From contig JALGQZ010000013.1 in assembly GCA_023105745.1 (NCBI GenBank), forward strand, positions 501,001 through 565,000: 64,000 nucleotides of DNA, written 5' to 3'. Positions 1-11,057 of the stretch are shown here, piece by piece. A program made the position numbers and the translations under genes. The notes under the pieces were generated by a model that did no database searches, was not told the DNA's origin, and was given only the letters and a program-made list of their open reading frames with translations. The stretch is from Austropuccinia psidii (taxonomy: Eukaryota; Basidiomycota; Pucciniomycetes; Pucciniales; Sphaerophragmiaceae). Within the stretch, counting starts at the first letter, position 1. Each line of letters starts with the position of its first letter.

Positions 1-513
1 GGATGGAGTCTTGAAAGCAGGGGCTTTGGAATTGTCCCTGGGAGCAACTGCTTGAGTGAGTTGCCCCATGAATTGAGTCATCTTCTCCATCATCTTGAGG
101 AGACTTGGATCAGTTTGAAAGACAAGAGGTTGACTAGAAAGGGCTAGATTAGGACCCTGAGGCACCTTTGGAGCATTTGCCAAGGCATCTGCCACTTCAG
201 TTTCCCCAGAATCTTCCTCTTCCACAGACTCTTCCCCCTCTTCATCTTCAACTTCCCCTTGTCTTGCTCTTGCACCTTTAGACATGCCAGGGTAGCCACC
301 CAAAAGTCCAGAAAAGGATCTTGATCTTCTAGATTTCATTCCACCTCTTCTTGAGGGTGCTTCTCCTTCCATTGGTGGTCCTCTGTCCAAGTTTGCACTC
401 AGTTGATGAACTGATGGTGTGCGGTCAAGAGAAGCCCTTGCTGTAGGAGTGAGAACAGCTTGAATTCTTTGGGAGCTAGTATTTTTGGCTGGGGGACTAT
501 GCTGAACTGGCAT
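1..513 (-). CDS. Ty3/gypsy gag polyprotein, N-terminal 171 codons (partial)
   Basis: An open frame runs on the minus strand from the ATG at 513-511 to the window edge with no stop. It begins MPVQHSPPAKNTSSQ and continues through a basic Arg/Ser stretch (RRGGMKSRRSRSFSGLLGG), an acidic Glu-rich stretch (about residues 85-105), and then a TQFMGQLTQAV segment. This order is what I recognise as the gag N-terminus of abundant rust-fungus gypsy elements, best known from Austropuccinia psidii. That is recollection, not a search. Capsid, zinc knuckle and pol would lie to the left, outside the window. It lies downstream (minus sense) of the leader 514-1297 and the LTR 1298-2059, so this looks like the 5' half of one element. 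No stop or frameshift is visible in 171 codons, so this copy may be younger than the other gypsy relics here. Confidence 0.8.
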   Translation of the reverse strand, partial: MPVQHSPPAKNTSSQRIQAVLTPTARASLDRTPSVHQLSANLDRGPPMEGEAPSRRGGMKSRRSRSFSGLLGGYPGMSKGARARQGEVEDEEGEESVEEEDSGETEVADALANAPKVPQGPNLALSSQPLVFQTDPSLLKMMEKMTQFMGQLTQAVAPRDNSKAPAFKTPS

Positions 514-1297
514 TTTGAATAAAATGAAATAAAACTTGATGGTACGAGAATAATAATCAGAACTGGGCCAAATCAATCACAATAAAAATCTTGATGAATC
601 TTGAGGAATCAATTCAAATCTTGAGGTGAAATCAAATTCAGTCAACAGTCAAATAAATTCAACAATCAACAATCAATTCAAATCAAATATCAATAATCTT
701 GAGTAAATCAACAATCAATCAATCAATAAATCAGGGTCTTCAATATGAAATCAAGGTCTTGAGGAATCAATTAATCAATTTAAAATATTCAGAAATCAAT
801 TCAATATCTTGATGAGTCAAAATCAGTCAATAATCAAAATCAATTCTTGAGGATCAATAAAATATCTTGAGGATTCAAAGTCAATCAATAATCAATCAGC
901 TCTTGAGGATCAATCAATATCTTGAGAAGTCAAAATCAATCAATCCAATCCAAATAAGAATCCTGAGCCGCTGAATCAATGGACCAATGAATCCCAATGA
1001 ATAATCCAATCAATTAAACCAATAAAGCAATAATCAATCCTCAATAAGACCTGAATAAGAACACAGAAAAGATTGATTTGATAAAATGAAATAAAGTGAA
1101 TGAAATGGTCAGCAATGATTAAGAAAGAAAAAAAATCAATTTCATATGAATGGAATGAGTGAGATGAAATTGATGAGAGAGAAAAAATCATAATCATTAA
1201 ATATCATTAAGTCATAAAAAAGATCATAATTGATGAATGAGAGAAATGAATATAAATAAATGAAAAGAAAGAATCAAATATGAGTTAATTAATTTAA
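514..1297 (-). other. Untranslated leader of the minus-strand gypsy element
   Basis: This is the interval between the LTR (1298-2059) and the gag ATG (513). Positions about 590-960 are made of irregularly repeated units of the type TCTTGAGGATCAATCAAT. The frames are short. No convincing tRNA-complementary primer site was found next to the LTR edge at 1297 (minus-strand sequence TTAAATTAATTAACTC). Confidence 0.5.
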
Positions 1298-2059
1298 TGT
1301 CACAGGGGCTCTTCGAAGTGAAGAGGGCCTGGCACTCAGTAAACTGGGACTCACTTATGGAGGGCTCAAAGATATGATAAGAAGGGATACACTTAAGAGT
1401 GTTAAAGATGAATTGCTAAAAAGAATGAATATAAGAAAAGAAGCAACAAGAAATAAGAGTAAGAAATAGAAGAGCCAAACACAAACAAGTCCAAGTCCAC
1501 TGTTTCAACCTGTCAGAATGGAAAGAGAAGGGTTAATAAGGATATGGCCACCCAACTCATACTGTACAGGCAAAGAGAGAAAATGCAAAGACTAACTTAA
1601 AATTAAATAATTATAATACCCAAATATAAGGATAAGAATAATTATGAAATAATAAATAAAGTAAATTAATTAACTGGGGAAAAGTCCCCAGGGGGGAGAA
1701 AGAGGGGCTGGTATATGTGAGAAACACCAGCCCTGATCCAGAGGAAGAATTTTCATGAGAGGATTGAATTATTGAATTTAGTCGGGCCAATACAGGTCCT
1801 GTACAGCTGTACAGAACCTGTACAAGAGGTGTGGTGTATTTGAGTGATCATACAGTTTATACTGGTGTATTGGAACTGTATTGGGTGAATCCAGCCTGTA
1901 CAGGTATTGACAGGCTGTATTGAGGTACCAAGCTGTATAACTGTTTCAGAATGAAGATTGCTGAAACTGAATGCTGATACAAGTGCTGGATCTGCTGATT
2001 TGAGATGCTTGAGTGGGTGTATGAATGAATACCCTTACCCCTGATGGATGGTTGTTACA
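1298..2059 (-). mobile_element. LTR of a gypsy element (762 bp)
   Basis: On the plus strand the segment starts TGTCACAGGGGC and ends GGTTGTTACA, giving near-perfect inverted ends TGTCACA/TGTAACA. Its 3' half (read on the minus strand) aligns by eye with 48200-48626. Shared blocks include CTGGGGA-CTTTTCCCC followed by TTAATTAAT, TTCTGACAGGTTGAAACAGTG, and GAGTGCCAGGCCCTCTTC. Homology stops at the TGTGACA end, which supports the boundary. A palindromic cluster of GTACAGG/CCTGTAC words lies at 1795-1830. It lies upstream of the minus-strand gag and is read as that element's 5' LTR. Confidence 0.65.
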
Positions 2060-2889
2060 CCTACCCTTATTTTTGTTAATTTTCTCATTAAAGGAAAACT
2101 GTAGCAATTACTTTGATATATTCTTAGTCATTAGAAATTTTCTTAGAGACTCATATGAACATTAAAAGTGAAAAAGAAGAACTTTGAAAAGATGTTTTTT
2201 TGGAGTAATAAAACTGTGGCATGTATTTACTAATGACTGGGATGATCTGCTTTATCCAAGAGCATACTTTGAAGTTGTGAAAGCATATCTGAGGCCACAT
2301 TGGTATAAATAGGCAGAGACATGGAAATATCATACTCCTTGAAAAAATTATAAAAAATTATTCTTATTCAGAAAAAAAAATTATTTGAACTTAAATTAGT
2401 TCCTTAAAAAAACAAGAAGAAAAGATTTTTGCTTTCTCTTTTCATGATCCATTTTGGTAATGAATATAGTTTTATAAATTTGTCAAAAAAAAAAAAATTT
2501 TAGGTCCATGGTGTATAAAGATTTTGGACTGATTATCAAGAAAAAATATCTATTAGAAAACAAAGCTTTAAAATCAGAAATGTTGGCTTTGAAATTCAAT
2601 TCACATGAAGTGAAATTTTTCTCTGATAAACAATATCTAATTGTCTGGTTTCTAAGAAACTATCCAGAAAAGTTCATAAATGAATCTTTCAAAATTCCAT
2701 TTCCTTCCTTCCTTTGTAATTCTTTTTTTGTAATTTTTTTAAAAAAAAAAACATGAGCACATCCATTGGTGACACAGCCAATACAACAATAGATTTTGAA
2801 GAAGCTCAGCTGCAATATTATGAGGAAAAGGCTCTCCATCTAAATTCACAGTAAAATAAAAGTTGAAAAAAAAAGAGATAATTTCAGTG
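2060..2889. other. AT-rich intergenic DNA
   Basis: Short frames only, with poly(A) and poly(T) runs at 2485-2500 and 2735-2750. Segments around 2510-2700 resemble weakly the coding-like sequence of the adjacent Tc1/mariner relic but contain no diagnostic motif. Confidence 0.4.
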
Positions 2890-3755
2890 AAAAGTTGACT
2901 CTCAAGAAACACAAACACAATTCCATTATGATTCCTTATGTGAAAATCTTGGTGGGGAAAAACTTTATGGATAAGGGGATGTATCAAAAGGGAATATATG
3001 AGGCCTTAAAGAGATTTCTTCAGAAATATTATTGTATTCTCAATGAGGATCAATTAAAACAAAAGACTTACAATAAAAGAGAAGGAAAAATAATTGAATG
3101 AATGAACCCCAAACTGCTCTATTTCATCAAAAAGAAATCTACCATTACCTTGAAGGAACTTGAAAAATTTCTTGGAGAACACTTTATAGTAGAAATCTAA
3201 TTTAGATCAAAAATATACTTCCTCTTTTATATAAAGATCACATGGAAACAAGCTATCAATACTCCTTTGTCATAGAATAATTTCAATCTATTGGCTCAAT
3301 GTGCTAGCTTTATAAATCATTGAACTCTAAATTGAAGAAATTTCTTGGGCAAAAAATGGTCCAAAAAGCACAATCAAAGTTTAAAAAAAATATAGTAAAA
3401 ATCTGACTCACAAGCAACACAAACCCAATTCCATTGAGTCCTTATATGAAAATCTTGGTGAGGGAAAATCTTATGGATAAGGGAATTTCTCAAAAGGCAG
3501 CAGCTGAGGCTTTCAAGATATTTCTTCAGAAATACTATTTCATTCTACATCAGGATAAATACAAAAAGGAAACCTAAAATAAAAGAGAACAAAAAATAAC
3601 TGAATAAATGAGAGCCAAACTTCTCAATTTCATTGGAAATAAATCCACCATTACCTTGAAGTAAATGAAAAATTTCATGTAAACTGCCCTTATTCCTTTA
3701 TCATGAAATAAGTCCAATTGATTGGCTCAATGTGCTAGCTTTGTGAACCATTGAG
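2890..3755 (+). repeat. Imperfect tandem duplication within the Tc1/mariner relic
   Basis: Segments about 2890-3330 and 3397-3755 repeat each other. Shared phrases include CACAAACACAATTCCATT, CTTATGGATAAGGG, TCTACCATTACCTTGAAG and TTGGCTCAATGTGCTAGCTT. Spacing of matching words falls from about 507 to 431 bp, so indels have accumulated. The unit covers the DNA-binding part of the transposase. Confidence 0.7.
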
Positions 3756-4341
3756 TTCTTGGCTTTTATTTGAAGAGATTTTTTTTGGATGAATATTGAT
3801 TTAATATAAATTCAGGAAGATTTTTTTGTTCCTCTTTTTCAGGTATTTTTCCTTGAGTAAAAAAATTTTATTATTATATTTTTCATTTTTTTTCTCAAAT
3901 TTTCCTTTAGGAAAACCAAATTCTCTTAGCTTGGTTCCAAAAAGTCAAGAAAATAACAATCATTGAGGTAATATTATATGAGAGGTTTGTCTATCAATAA
4001 GTACTCAATTCCGATGGTAAGATGACAAATATTGTTAGAACTGATGGGTTTTTACTATACTTACTCTTCAGTTTAAAATTATAAATGGTTCAATAATCAT
4101 CATAGATAATGCACCCATTCATAAAATAAGGAAATTTTATGAATTGATATCACTGATTGAGCCCTCAAAAGGAATGAAGTTTGAGTTTCTACCACCATAT
4201 TCCCCATTTCTCAATCCTATTAAGCTCATCTTTCACTCACTTAAGAGCTATGTGTTCTCAAAAGAACCAAAACTATGATCTTAGCTAGTCAGAATGATTC
4301 AGAATGGTATTATATAAGCTTCTACTTCAGAAAATAGTTGA
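2890..4341 (+). pseudogene. Tc1/mariner-type DDE transposase relic
   Basis: The C-terminal part is diagnostic. The frame 4093-4338 reads IIIIDNAPIHKIRK, then FEFLPPYSPFLNPIKLIFHS. These are the second catalytic Asp (DNAxxH) and the LPPYSPxLNPIE block of the Tc1/mariner (IS630) family. The final acidic residue of the block is Lys here (NPIK instead of NPIE), and a TGA ends the frame at 4339. Upstream, 2895-3200 and 3405-3690 hold two diverged copies of a helix-turn-helix-like N-terminal segment, each ending in a TITLKELEKF-type phrase that resembles the paired-like DNA-binding domain. Multiple stops and the duplicated N-terminus show a dead copy. Terminal inverted repeats were not identified. 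Confidence 0.7.
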
Positions 4342-5218
4342 AAAGACACTTTAAATTGTCATGAATTCTATAGAATTTGTTTAGAGATGAAACCTATTAC
4401 TAGTTTACTTTAGCTGAACTTTGATATTTACTGAAAAATTTCAAAAAATAAGAAACAATTAAGCATATTTCTTTGATAAATTTAAAAATCTTACAAGGCT
4501 TTTTTTATGTAAAATAATATCAAATATTAGCATTAAAGATTATTATAGCTATAACAATAAAATATAATTAAAATAATTATAATTAAAAAATAATAAAGAA
4601 TTTTCTTTTTGTAAATTAAAAAACACATTTTTTTAGCTGCATGGCTTAATTTTTTCAAAACCAGTAAAGCAAGACTTTATAAATTAATTTTGTAAATTTT
4701 TAGCCAGAAAAATTTCGTTTTAAAGGTTTTGAATCCTGCTTTTTAAGAGGACAGGCACATTTTAATAATTTTGGGTTCATTTTATAAGCTTTTCTATCTG
4801 AAAATGATAGAGAATATTAAAAAAGATTTAAAGTATTAAATTATTTAAATTCAAATAAAACTTTTCTTAATTTTAATAAATTATATTATTTAAGTTTATT
4901 TTATTCTTATCATCAAATAAAGTTATTGATTTTGAAAAAAAAAAAAAAAAATCAAATAACTTATTGAAACTTATCACCCTGTTAACTTAAAAATATATAT
5001 ATTCTTTTAATAATTAAAATAATTCCTTTATTAATTTTGTCTTAAAATTAGCTCCAAAATAAATAAATAAAAAACTTGATATTATTATTATTTTGAACTT
5101 TTTTTTTTGTTAATAATAATAATAAGTTATATTTAAATAAATAAATATATATATATTTATATATAGTTTAATATTTGATTTTAGTCATAAAATAATTTAT
5201 CAATTTTCTTCTTAATCT

Positions 5219-5219
<1 letters not shown>

Positions 5220-5253
<34 letters not shown>
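5220..5253. repeat. Poly(A) tract, 34 nt
   Basis: Uninterrupted run of A. It could be the tail of a decayed retroposon or a replication-slippage tract. No target duplication was recognised. Confidence 0.9.
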
Positions 5254-5255
<2 letters not shown>

Positions 5256-5332
5256 ATTATAATTAACATTATTTCAATGATTTTTGTTTTGTTTTTTTTA
5301 AAAAAATAGAAAAAAAAATATCCCTTTCTTTC

Positions 5333-5363
<31 letters not shown>

Positions 5364-5535
5364 TAATTATTCCTTTAATTAATTAATTTTTTTTTTTTTT
5401 TTTAAATTTATAAAAATTAGTTTAATCTTCTTTTTTTGTTTTTTGATTACTTATTTTTTTTTTTTTTTAACAAAAAAAAGGTTTTATTTATTTAATTAAA
5501 AATTCAATTTAATTTTAATTTAAAAAATTAGGATT

Positions 5536-5567
<32 letters not shown>

Positions 5568-5619
5568 CAATATTAATTAATTTTTTCAAGATTTCATTGT
5601 TATTGTTTTTTAATCTCAT

Positions 5620-5620
<1 letters not shown>

Positions 5621-5666
<46 letters not shown>
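5621..5666. repeat. Poly(A) tract, 46 nt
   Basis: This is the longest homopolymer in the window, followed by CCCTAATTTATAAGG. Assembly length of such a run is unreliable. Confidence 0.9.
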
Positions 5667-5668
<2 letters not shown>

Positions 5669-6400
5669 CTAATTTATAAGGATAAGGGGAATTAAAAAAA
5701 TTAATAAGTTAAATTCAATGACTCTAATTCCTTTTAAATATATATATATATATTAATTGAAATTCATAAACTTTTAATAGATCAAATCATCTTTAGTAAT
5801 TTTTAAAATTCAAAGTTAACTTTTGTTAACTTTTTTTTTTTATTATGAAAATTTATTGATTTTAAAAAAAAAAAAAAAAAAAAAATTATAAAATTATAAA
5901 ATTATAAAATTATATTAAACTTTTTATGTTAAAAAAAAAAAAAAAAAACTTTCTCTTTTAATTTTAAACCAAAAATTTTATTTTAACAACAAAAAAAAAT
6001 AAAAAAAATTGATAAAGGTTTAAAAAAACTCTTTAATTCAAAAAATAAAATAAAAAATATTAATCCAAATAAAATAATAATAATAATAATAATCTTAGTC
6101 TAATTTTAATCAAGTTATTTTTATCACTTATTTTTAGTTATTATCTATATCAATTAATAAATTATTTAATTGATTAAAATTATACAATTATTTTTTTTAA
6201 AAAAAAAAATAATATTTTATTTAAAATTTTGAAATGAATTTTGTTTTTAAATAAAATATTAAGAACTAAATTTTAATTTTAATTTAAGATCTTTAATTTT
6301 AAATTTATTATAAATCCTTTTTTTTTTTTTTAATTTGTTAGATTTTTATGAAAAATTTGATACATAGAATTTAACAAATTTAGATTTTGAAATATTCTCA

Positions 6401-7252
6401 AAAAGAATTTTTGGTTAAGTCCTCTTGTTAAGAACATTCTTTTATATTAAATCCCCAAAACTCAGCACTGATGATTGCATTTTTCTTTCACTCTTTGTGT
6501 GTCAATTTATCACTGTTTGTTAATCTTTTCTATCTTCAAGCTTGCTTGTATTATTCTTGTTTGGAAACAATCTCTACTATTTTTAGTGAAACTCCTCTGG
6601 CATCTTCCTAACTTCAGCATCATCAGCCTGAAGACTAAGTTCTTCATCTGAGTCACTCATGATGATATTTTTAAAAAAAGAATATATTTTATCAAATCAA
6701 GACAAAAAAACTTGAGCCTCATTTTAAGGCAGCAGAAATGTTCAAAGAGGATGGAAAACATGCTTTTTCATGAGACCTAAGAGAGCACAGCAAAGAAGTC
6801 TGTATAAAAAAATTATGACATTCATCTTCTGTTTGGTATTTCAGAAATAAGCCAAGTTTTGTTTTTAAACTGAAAAAAAAAAGTTGTAAACATGAAAATC
6901 CAAAAGTCTTGGCTATGATGTAATTGAATTTTGGTCAATGCCAGGATTAATTTTCAAACTGGCTAACTCAGTTTACAGGCCAAATAGCATCCAAGTTGAA
7001 TTATGCATTTCCAAAAAGGCTTCTATAATCATTATTTTTTAAGTTGCGATTTGCAATGACTTGATGATTTTAAAAGGTACATGATGTGGTTTGATACCGA
7101 AACAAAAAGCTATATATGCATGAAAACCAAAGTGATTCCTCAATCTAAAATTAAAATCCGAATTGAACTAAACATGATTGAATTGACTAACTAAGCCAAG
7201 AAGTTTTCATTAAATTGACACTTTATTAACATCGTTATTGATAAGAATACAC
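6401..7252. other. Intergenic DNA downstream of the TRP-like gene
   Basis: More complex sequence than 4342-6400. A 24-codon minus-strand frame at 6660-6586 begins MSDSDEELSLQADDAE, an acidic start reminiscent of a first exon, but nothing follows it that can be joined convincingly. The rest has no recognisable feature. The 3' UTR of the TRP-like gene probably occupies the right end. Confidence 0.4.
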
Positions 7253-10200
7253 TCAAGTTTCATTATTCTGATGAGCATCGCTCGTTCCTTTATCTTGATC
7301 TGATAGATTATTTCGATCATCTTTAACCATGGTATAATCTTGTGACTTATTGGTGCTATGAGCTGAGCCACCAGGTGATGGTCTCGGTCTGGGCTGCCTT
7401 ACTACTTCAAACCCACTTGTTGTAGTTGGCTGATTGTTAAGTGCTGAAGACTCCTCTGTTTCTTTTACTTGCTCTTTTACAATTTCTTTTTTGCGTCCCC
7501 AACCACCCAATCCTAAAATCTTTCTTTTACCTGGTTTGTCAGTTTGACCTGATATGTCAACTAAATCATCATCATTTGAATCATCGTCATCTGAAGAGGA
7601 AGAGGAAGAAGATGATGATGATGATGTATTTTCTTGACTCGTTTTTTGAATTGATTTGAACCTATCGAGAATTCCATGCCAACCATGAGATTTTTTAGTC
7701 TTTAGTCTTGATTTTTTTGAATGATATTGTTGAAAGGTAGAATTTGAATGACGAAATGCAAGATTTTCAAATAAGTTTGTTGTTGTTTGATTTTGATGAC
7801 TTTCTTCACTAAAATAATGATTTGAATCTGAGGAAATTGGTTGATGAAGAAATTCTGGAGGTCGAGTTAAAATAGCTTGATGACCTATTGGAGGATAATC
7901 ACGTTCTGCAGTAGTTGGTAGTTGAGGACGAGTATTATACCAAGTTCGTTTAGCATCATGACTAAGTTGGTAAGGAGTTTTTTCAGATGCTCTACCACCT
8001 CTTACAACTGCAAAGCCAGAAGATGGATTTGAAAGATTATTATTTGAAGATTGAAAAGATGATTCTTGAGTGATGATTGGATGATGAGATGATGTATGTT
8101 GATTAAGATTTGAAAGTGAATTGGTATTAGGATAAACTGAGCTTAAAGAGGTTTCTAAAGGCGGATTGCGAACCCAAGGACCTTGTGACATGGCTGACAT
8201 GATATTACCATCTTCATCATTAAGTGAAATGAAAACTGGTGAAGTTGATGAATGAGGAGGAGGATAAGGGTTTAAATCTTTTTGTTTAATAGAAGATCCA
8301 ATTGCCATATTTGGTGATGAATTAATTAAATGAGAATGAGGATCTGAAAAGATTGAGTTTGGTTGAGGATTTTGAGTTGTTTGAACAAGTTGATTAGATG
8401 ATGAGATTCTTTTTGAACGTTTTCTATTTCTTTTTGCGACGATTGCAGCAGCGCGTCCATGACGATTTGTGCGACTACCAGTTCTATCCCAACGCCTGAT
8501 TGCACCGCGTAAACCACCAGCTCTGGAATTACGAGTTTCATCAAAAGGAATATGAGCAAGAATTCTAAAAATGAGTTCTAAGAATTTGATTATAAGTACA
8601 GCCAAGAAGATGAAAAGAATGAATCCTTGAAGAAATAGAATGCTATAAGTGAGCCATCCGATTGCAGTTGAACCAACGGATACCGTGGGTGTTAAGACCA
8701 CTAAAATGACAGCTGTAATGATTCTAGAAACTGATGAAACGAATACTAAAGGGGCCATAGCAGCGCCTTCACCCCAAGGTAACCAAAGAGACTGATGAAA
8801 AAAAAAAAAAAAACGACAATGAATGAGTTTAATTTTAGATTTTGTTTAAAAAGCATGAATAAAATCTTAAAAGCTTACCGTTAGCATTGTCTCTGTTAAT
8901 TCAACTACAAGTAAGACGATAGCTTGAGTGATAGGGGATGATTGACCTAAGCCGATGACTAAACCTACTATGAACATACTTAAGAATTTTATACCCATAA
9001 ACATTTGATTATGATCAGCATAAGTATTATAAATTGGACCAAGGGCCAGTGCGATTTGAGTATTATCGATTAATTCTTGAGTTGATTTTCTTTTGATACG
9101 ATAGAGTTGAAAGATTGGAATGATAGCACATAAACCCAATGAGATAATAGCAAAGATGATTAAGATAATTGATGATTCATTAATTAAAGATAACTGATGA
9201 GAAGAAAATACGACGTTTGGAAGATAGAATAGGATAAAGAGACGCATAAGGTTTCCTGTGTAAAAGAAGGAGTTTTTATTGTTTTTTTTTATATATTTGA
9301 TTACTTTTTTCTTTTGTTTTTTGAGAATAAAAAGAAAAAAAATAAGAAAACCAACCTTGTAAAAGAGCAAGATGTAAATGAGTTTGAGGCCAATGGGTTG
9401 AATTGAAATTTGAAGCTTTGATTTGATGATTTTGATGATGATTTGATAGATGATGATGATGATGATGATCAGATGAGATTTCTTTGGTTGAATTTTGATG
9501 AATTAGATTAGGATTAAGTTTGGTAGGGTATGAAAGATCAGGTGAATCGACTGAAACTAATCTTGAATGAATTTTTTTTGAGATTGAGTTTGATTTTAGG
9601 TTAGAAAAAGATTTTAGACTATGAGGAATTAACGAAAACATTAAAGTTAAAAGATAAAATAAAAAGCTAAGAGAGATTAAACCAAGGCATAAAAGAGCAA
9701 AGATTGAGATTGAGAATTTGAATAGATCGTTTGAGGAGTAATTAAAGAAAGAAGCCCAACGTTGAATTCCTTGATTTAGATCTTGAAAGTTTAAAAGTTG
9801 ATTTGGAATAGATTGATTAAGAAAAAGAGGGGAATTAGGTTGATTGATTTGATTTAAGAATTCTTGAGGAGGTTGAAATGAGTTTGATTGAATTGGATTT
9901 AAGATTTTGATTGATGAATTGGATGAATTTGTTTTTAAAAGGTTTGATTTAAAGATTAAAGTTGACCAAGTGATTTGATTGATGATAGGATAAAAGAATT
10001 CAGGCCATTGTAAAGGAATTAAAGCTAAGATGGTAATAAATTGAAGTTGATGAATTAAATCTTTAAATGAAGGAGTTGAGAATCTTAATAAAGCGCCTGA
10101 TATTAATAAACCTTGACCTGACCAAGTTTTCCAATAGATTCTAGTTAGATGAGAGAATAAATCTGATGATGTATTGATGACATCACTTAAACTTGAAGCT

Positions 10201-11057
10201 AATTGAGTTTCTAAATTTAATTGTTCAGAGATGATAGTAGCCCAAATCCTAGCTGACCAATTGATTAATAAAAAGCATGTACTGATTAAGATGGTTGACC
10301 AAAATAAAAGTTTATAATAAATTGAGTTAGGATAATAAGGAGTTGAATCGAATTGAATGCAAGCTAAAGTTAAAGCTGGAACTGAAGTATCTAAGATTTG
10401 AATTTGATTATTAAAAGTTGTAAAGATCGAAGAAGGATGATTTAAAGGGATTGATAGACCTATAGCTATAGGACCTGGACCATAAGGACAACCTGAATTT
10501 TGAATGAATGAAGGATTTGAAGTGGAATTTAAAGATTGAATTGAATTAAATTGAGGAGTACGAATTGAAGAGCAAAGTGCTGATTGATTTGAGAAAGATT
10601 GAAAGTTTAAATTTGAAGTTTGAATTAAAAGAGTAGCTAGAATAGAAAATCAACTGATTAGTCAAAGATATTAAATTAAAATTTAAATCAAGATAAGATG
10701 AAATGAATTAATTTTTTTGTTAAGATTACCTAAAAAGTTAGTTTGATTTGAATAACCTGTAGATTGAGTTAAAACGTTACCGAATAAATCAAATCTTAAG
10801 AAATTTTGATTTAATGAATTTGAATTTTGGATTGAATTTGAATTTTGGATTGAATTTGAATTTGATTGAGAATTTGAATCCCATTGAATGTAAAGTTGAT
10901 CCAAATTTATTAATTGATTAGATGGAGCTAAAGAATTTGAATGTTGATTTAAGCAAGAATTAAATTTTTTGGAGATTGGATCGGATTTTATAAATTTTAA
11001 AAGATTTAAAATTGAAATTAAAATTAAAATTGAAATCTTGGAAAAAATTTTAATCAT
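7253..11057 (-). CDS. Fungal TRP-like ion channel with ML-like domain (4 exons, 1174 aa)
   Basis: Predicted as complement(7253..8791, 8879..9255, 9356..10636, 10730..11057). All introns are GT-AG and the phases join without a stop. Residues 1-25 are a hydrophobic signal peptide. Residues 30-245 form a Ser/Asn-rich ML-like lumenal/extracellular domain with the phrase CPYGPGPIAIGLSIPL. About ten hydrophobic segments follow (residues about 250-760), containing LALGPIYNTYADHNQMF and SLWLPWGEGAAMAPLVF. After the last helix comes HIPFDETRNSRAGGLRGAI and a basic stretch. The 400-residue C-tail is low complexity, with an 11-Ser run and an Asp cluster (plus-strand 7566-7630). This order (signal, ML-like, TRP domain, basic tail) is that of fungal TRP/Flc-Pkd2-type membrane proteins implicated in calcium or flavin transport and wall integrity. 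The ion carried cannot be told. Exon 1 holds a short QNSNSI repeat. The long tail is odd and may be species-specific. Confidence 0.85.

Larger units (their letters stand above)
4342..6400. other. Extremely AT-rich, homopolymer-rich intergenic DNA
   Basis: No frame of note. Long A and T tracts are frequent, and short A/T words alternate. A tandem repeat of AAAATTAT lies near 5885-5915. Nothing gene-like or RNA-like is visible. Confidence 0.7.

Noticed and set aside
590..960. Regularly spaced CTTGAG/CAATCAAT words, CRISPR-like at first glance
   Set aside because: Unit length and spacing are irregular, there are no unique spacers, and it lies in a retrotransposon leader of a eukaryote.
7441..7659. 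Plus-strand frame inside the TRP-like gene
   Set aside because: Antisense of the low-complexity tail, no independent support.
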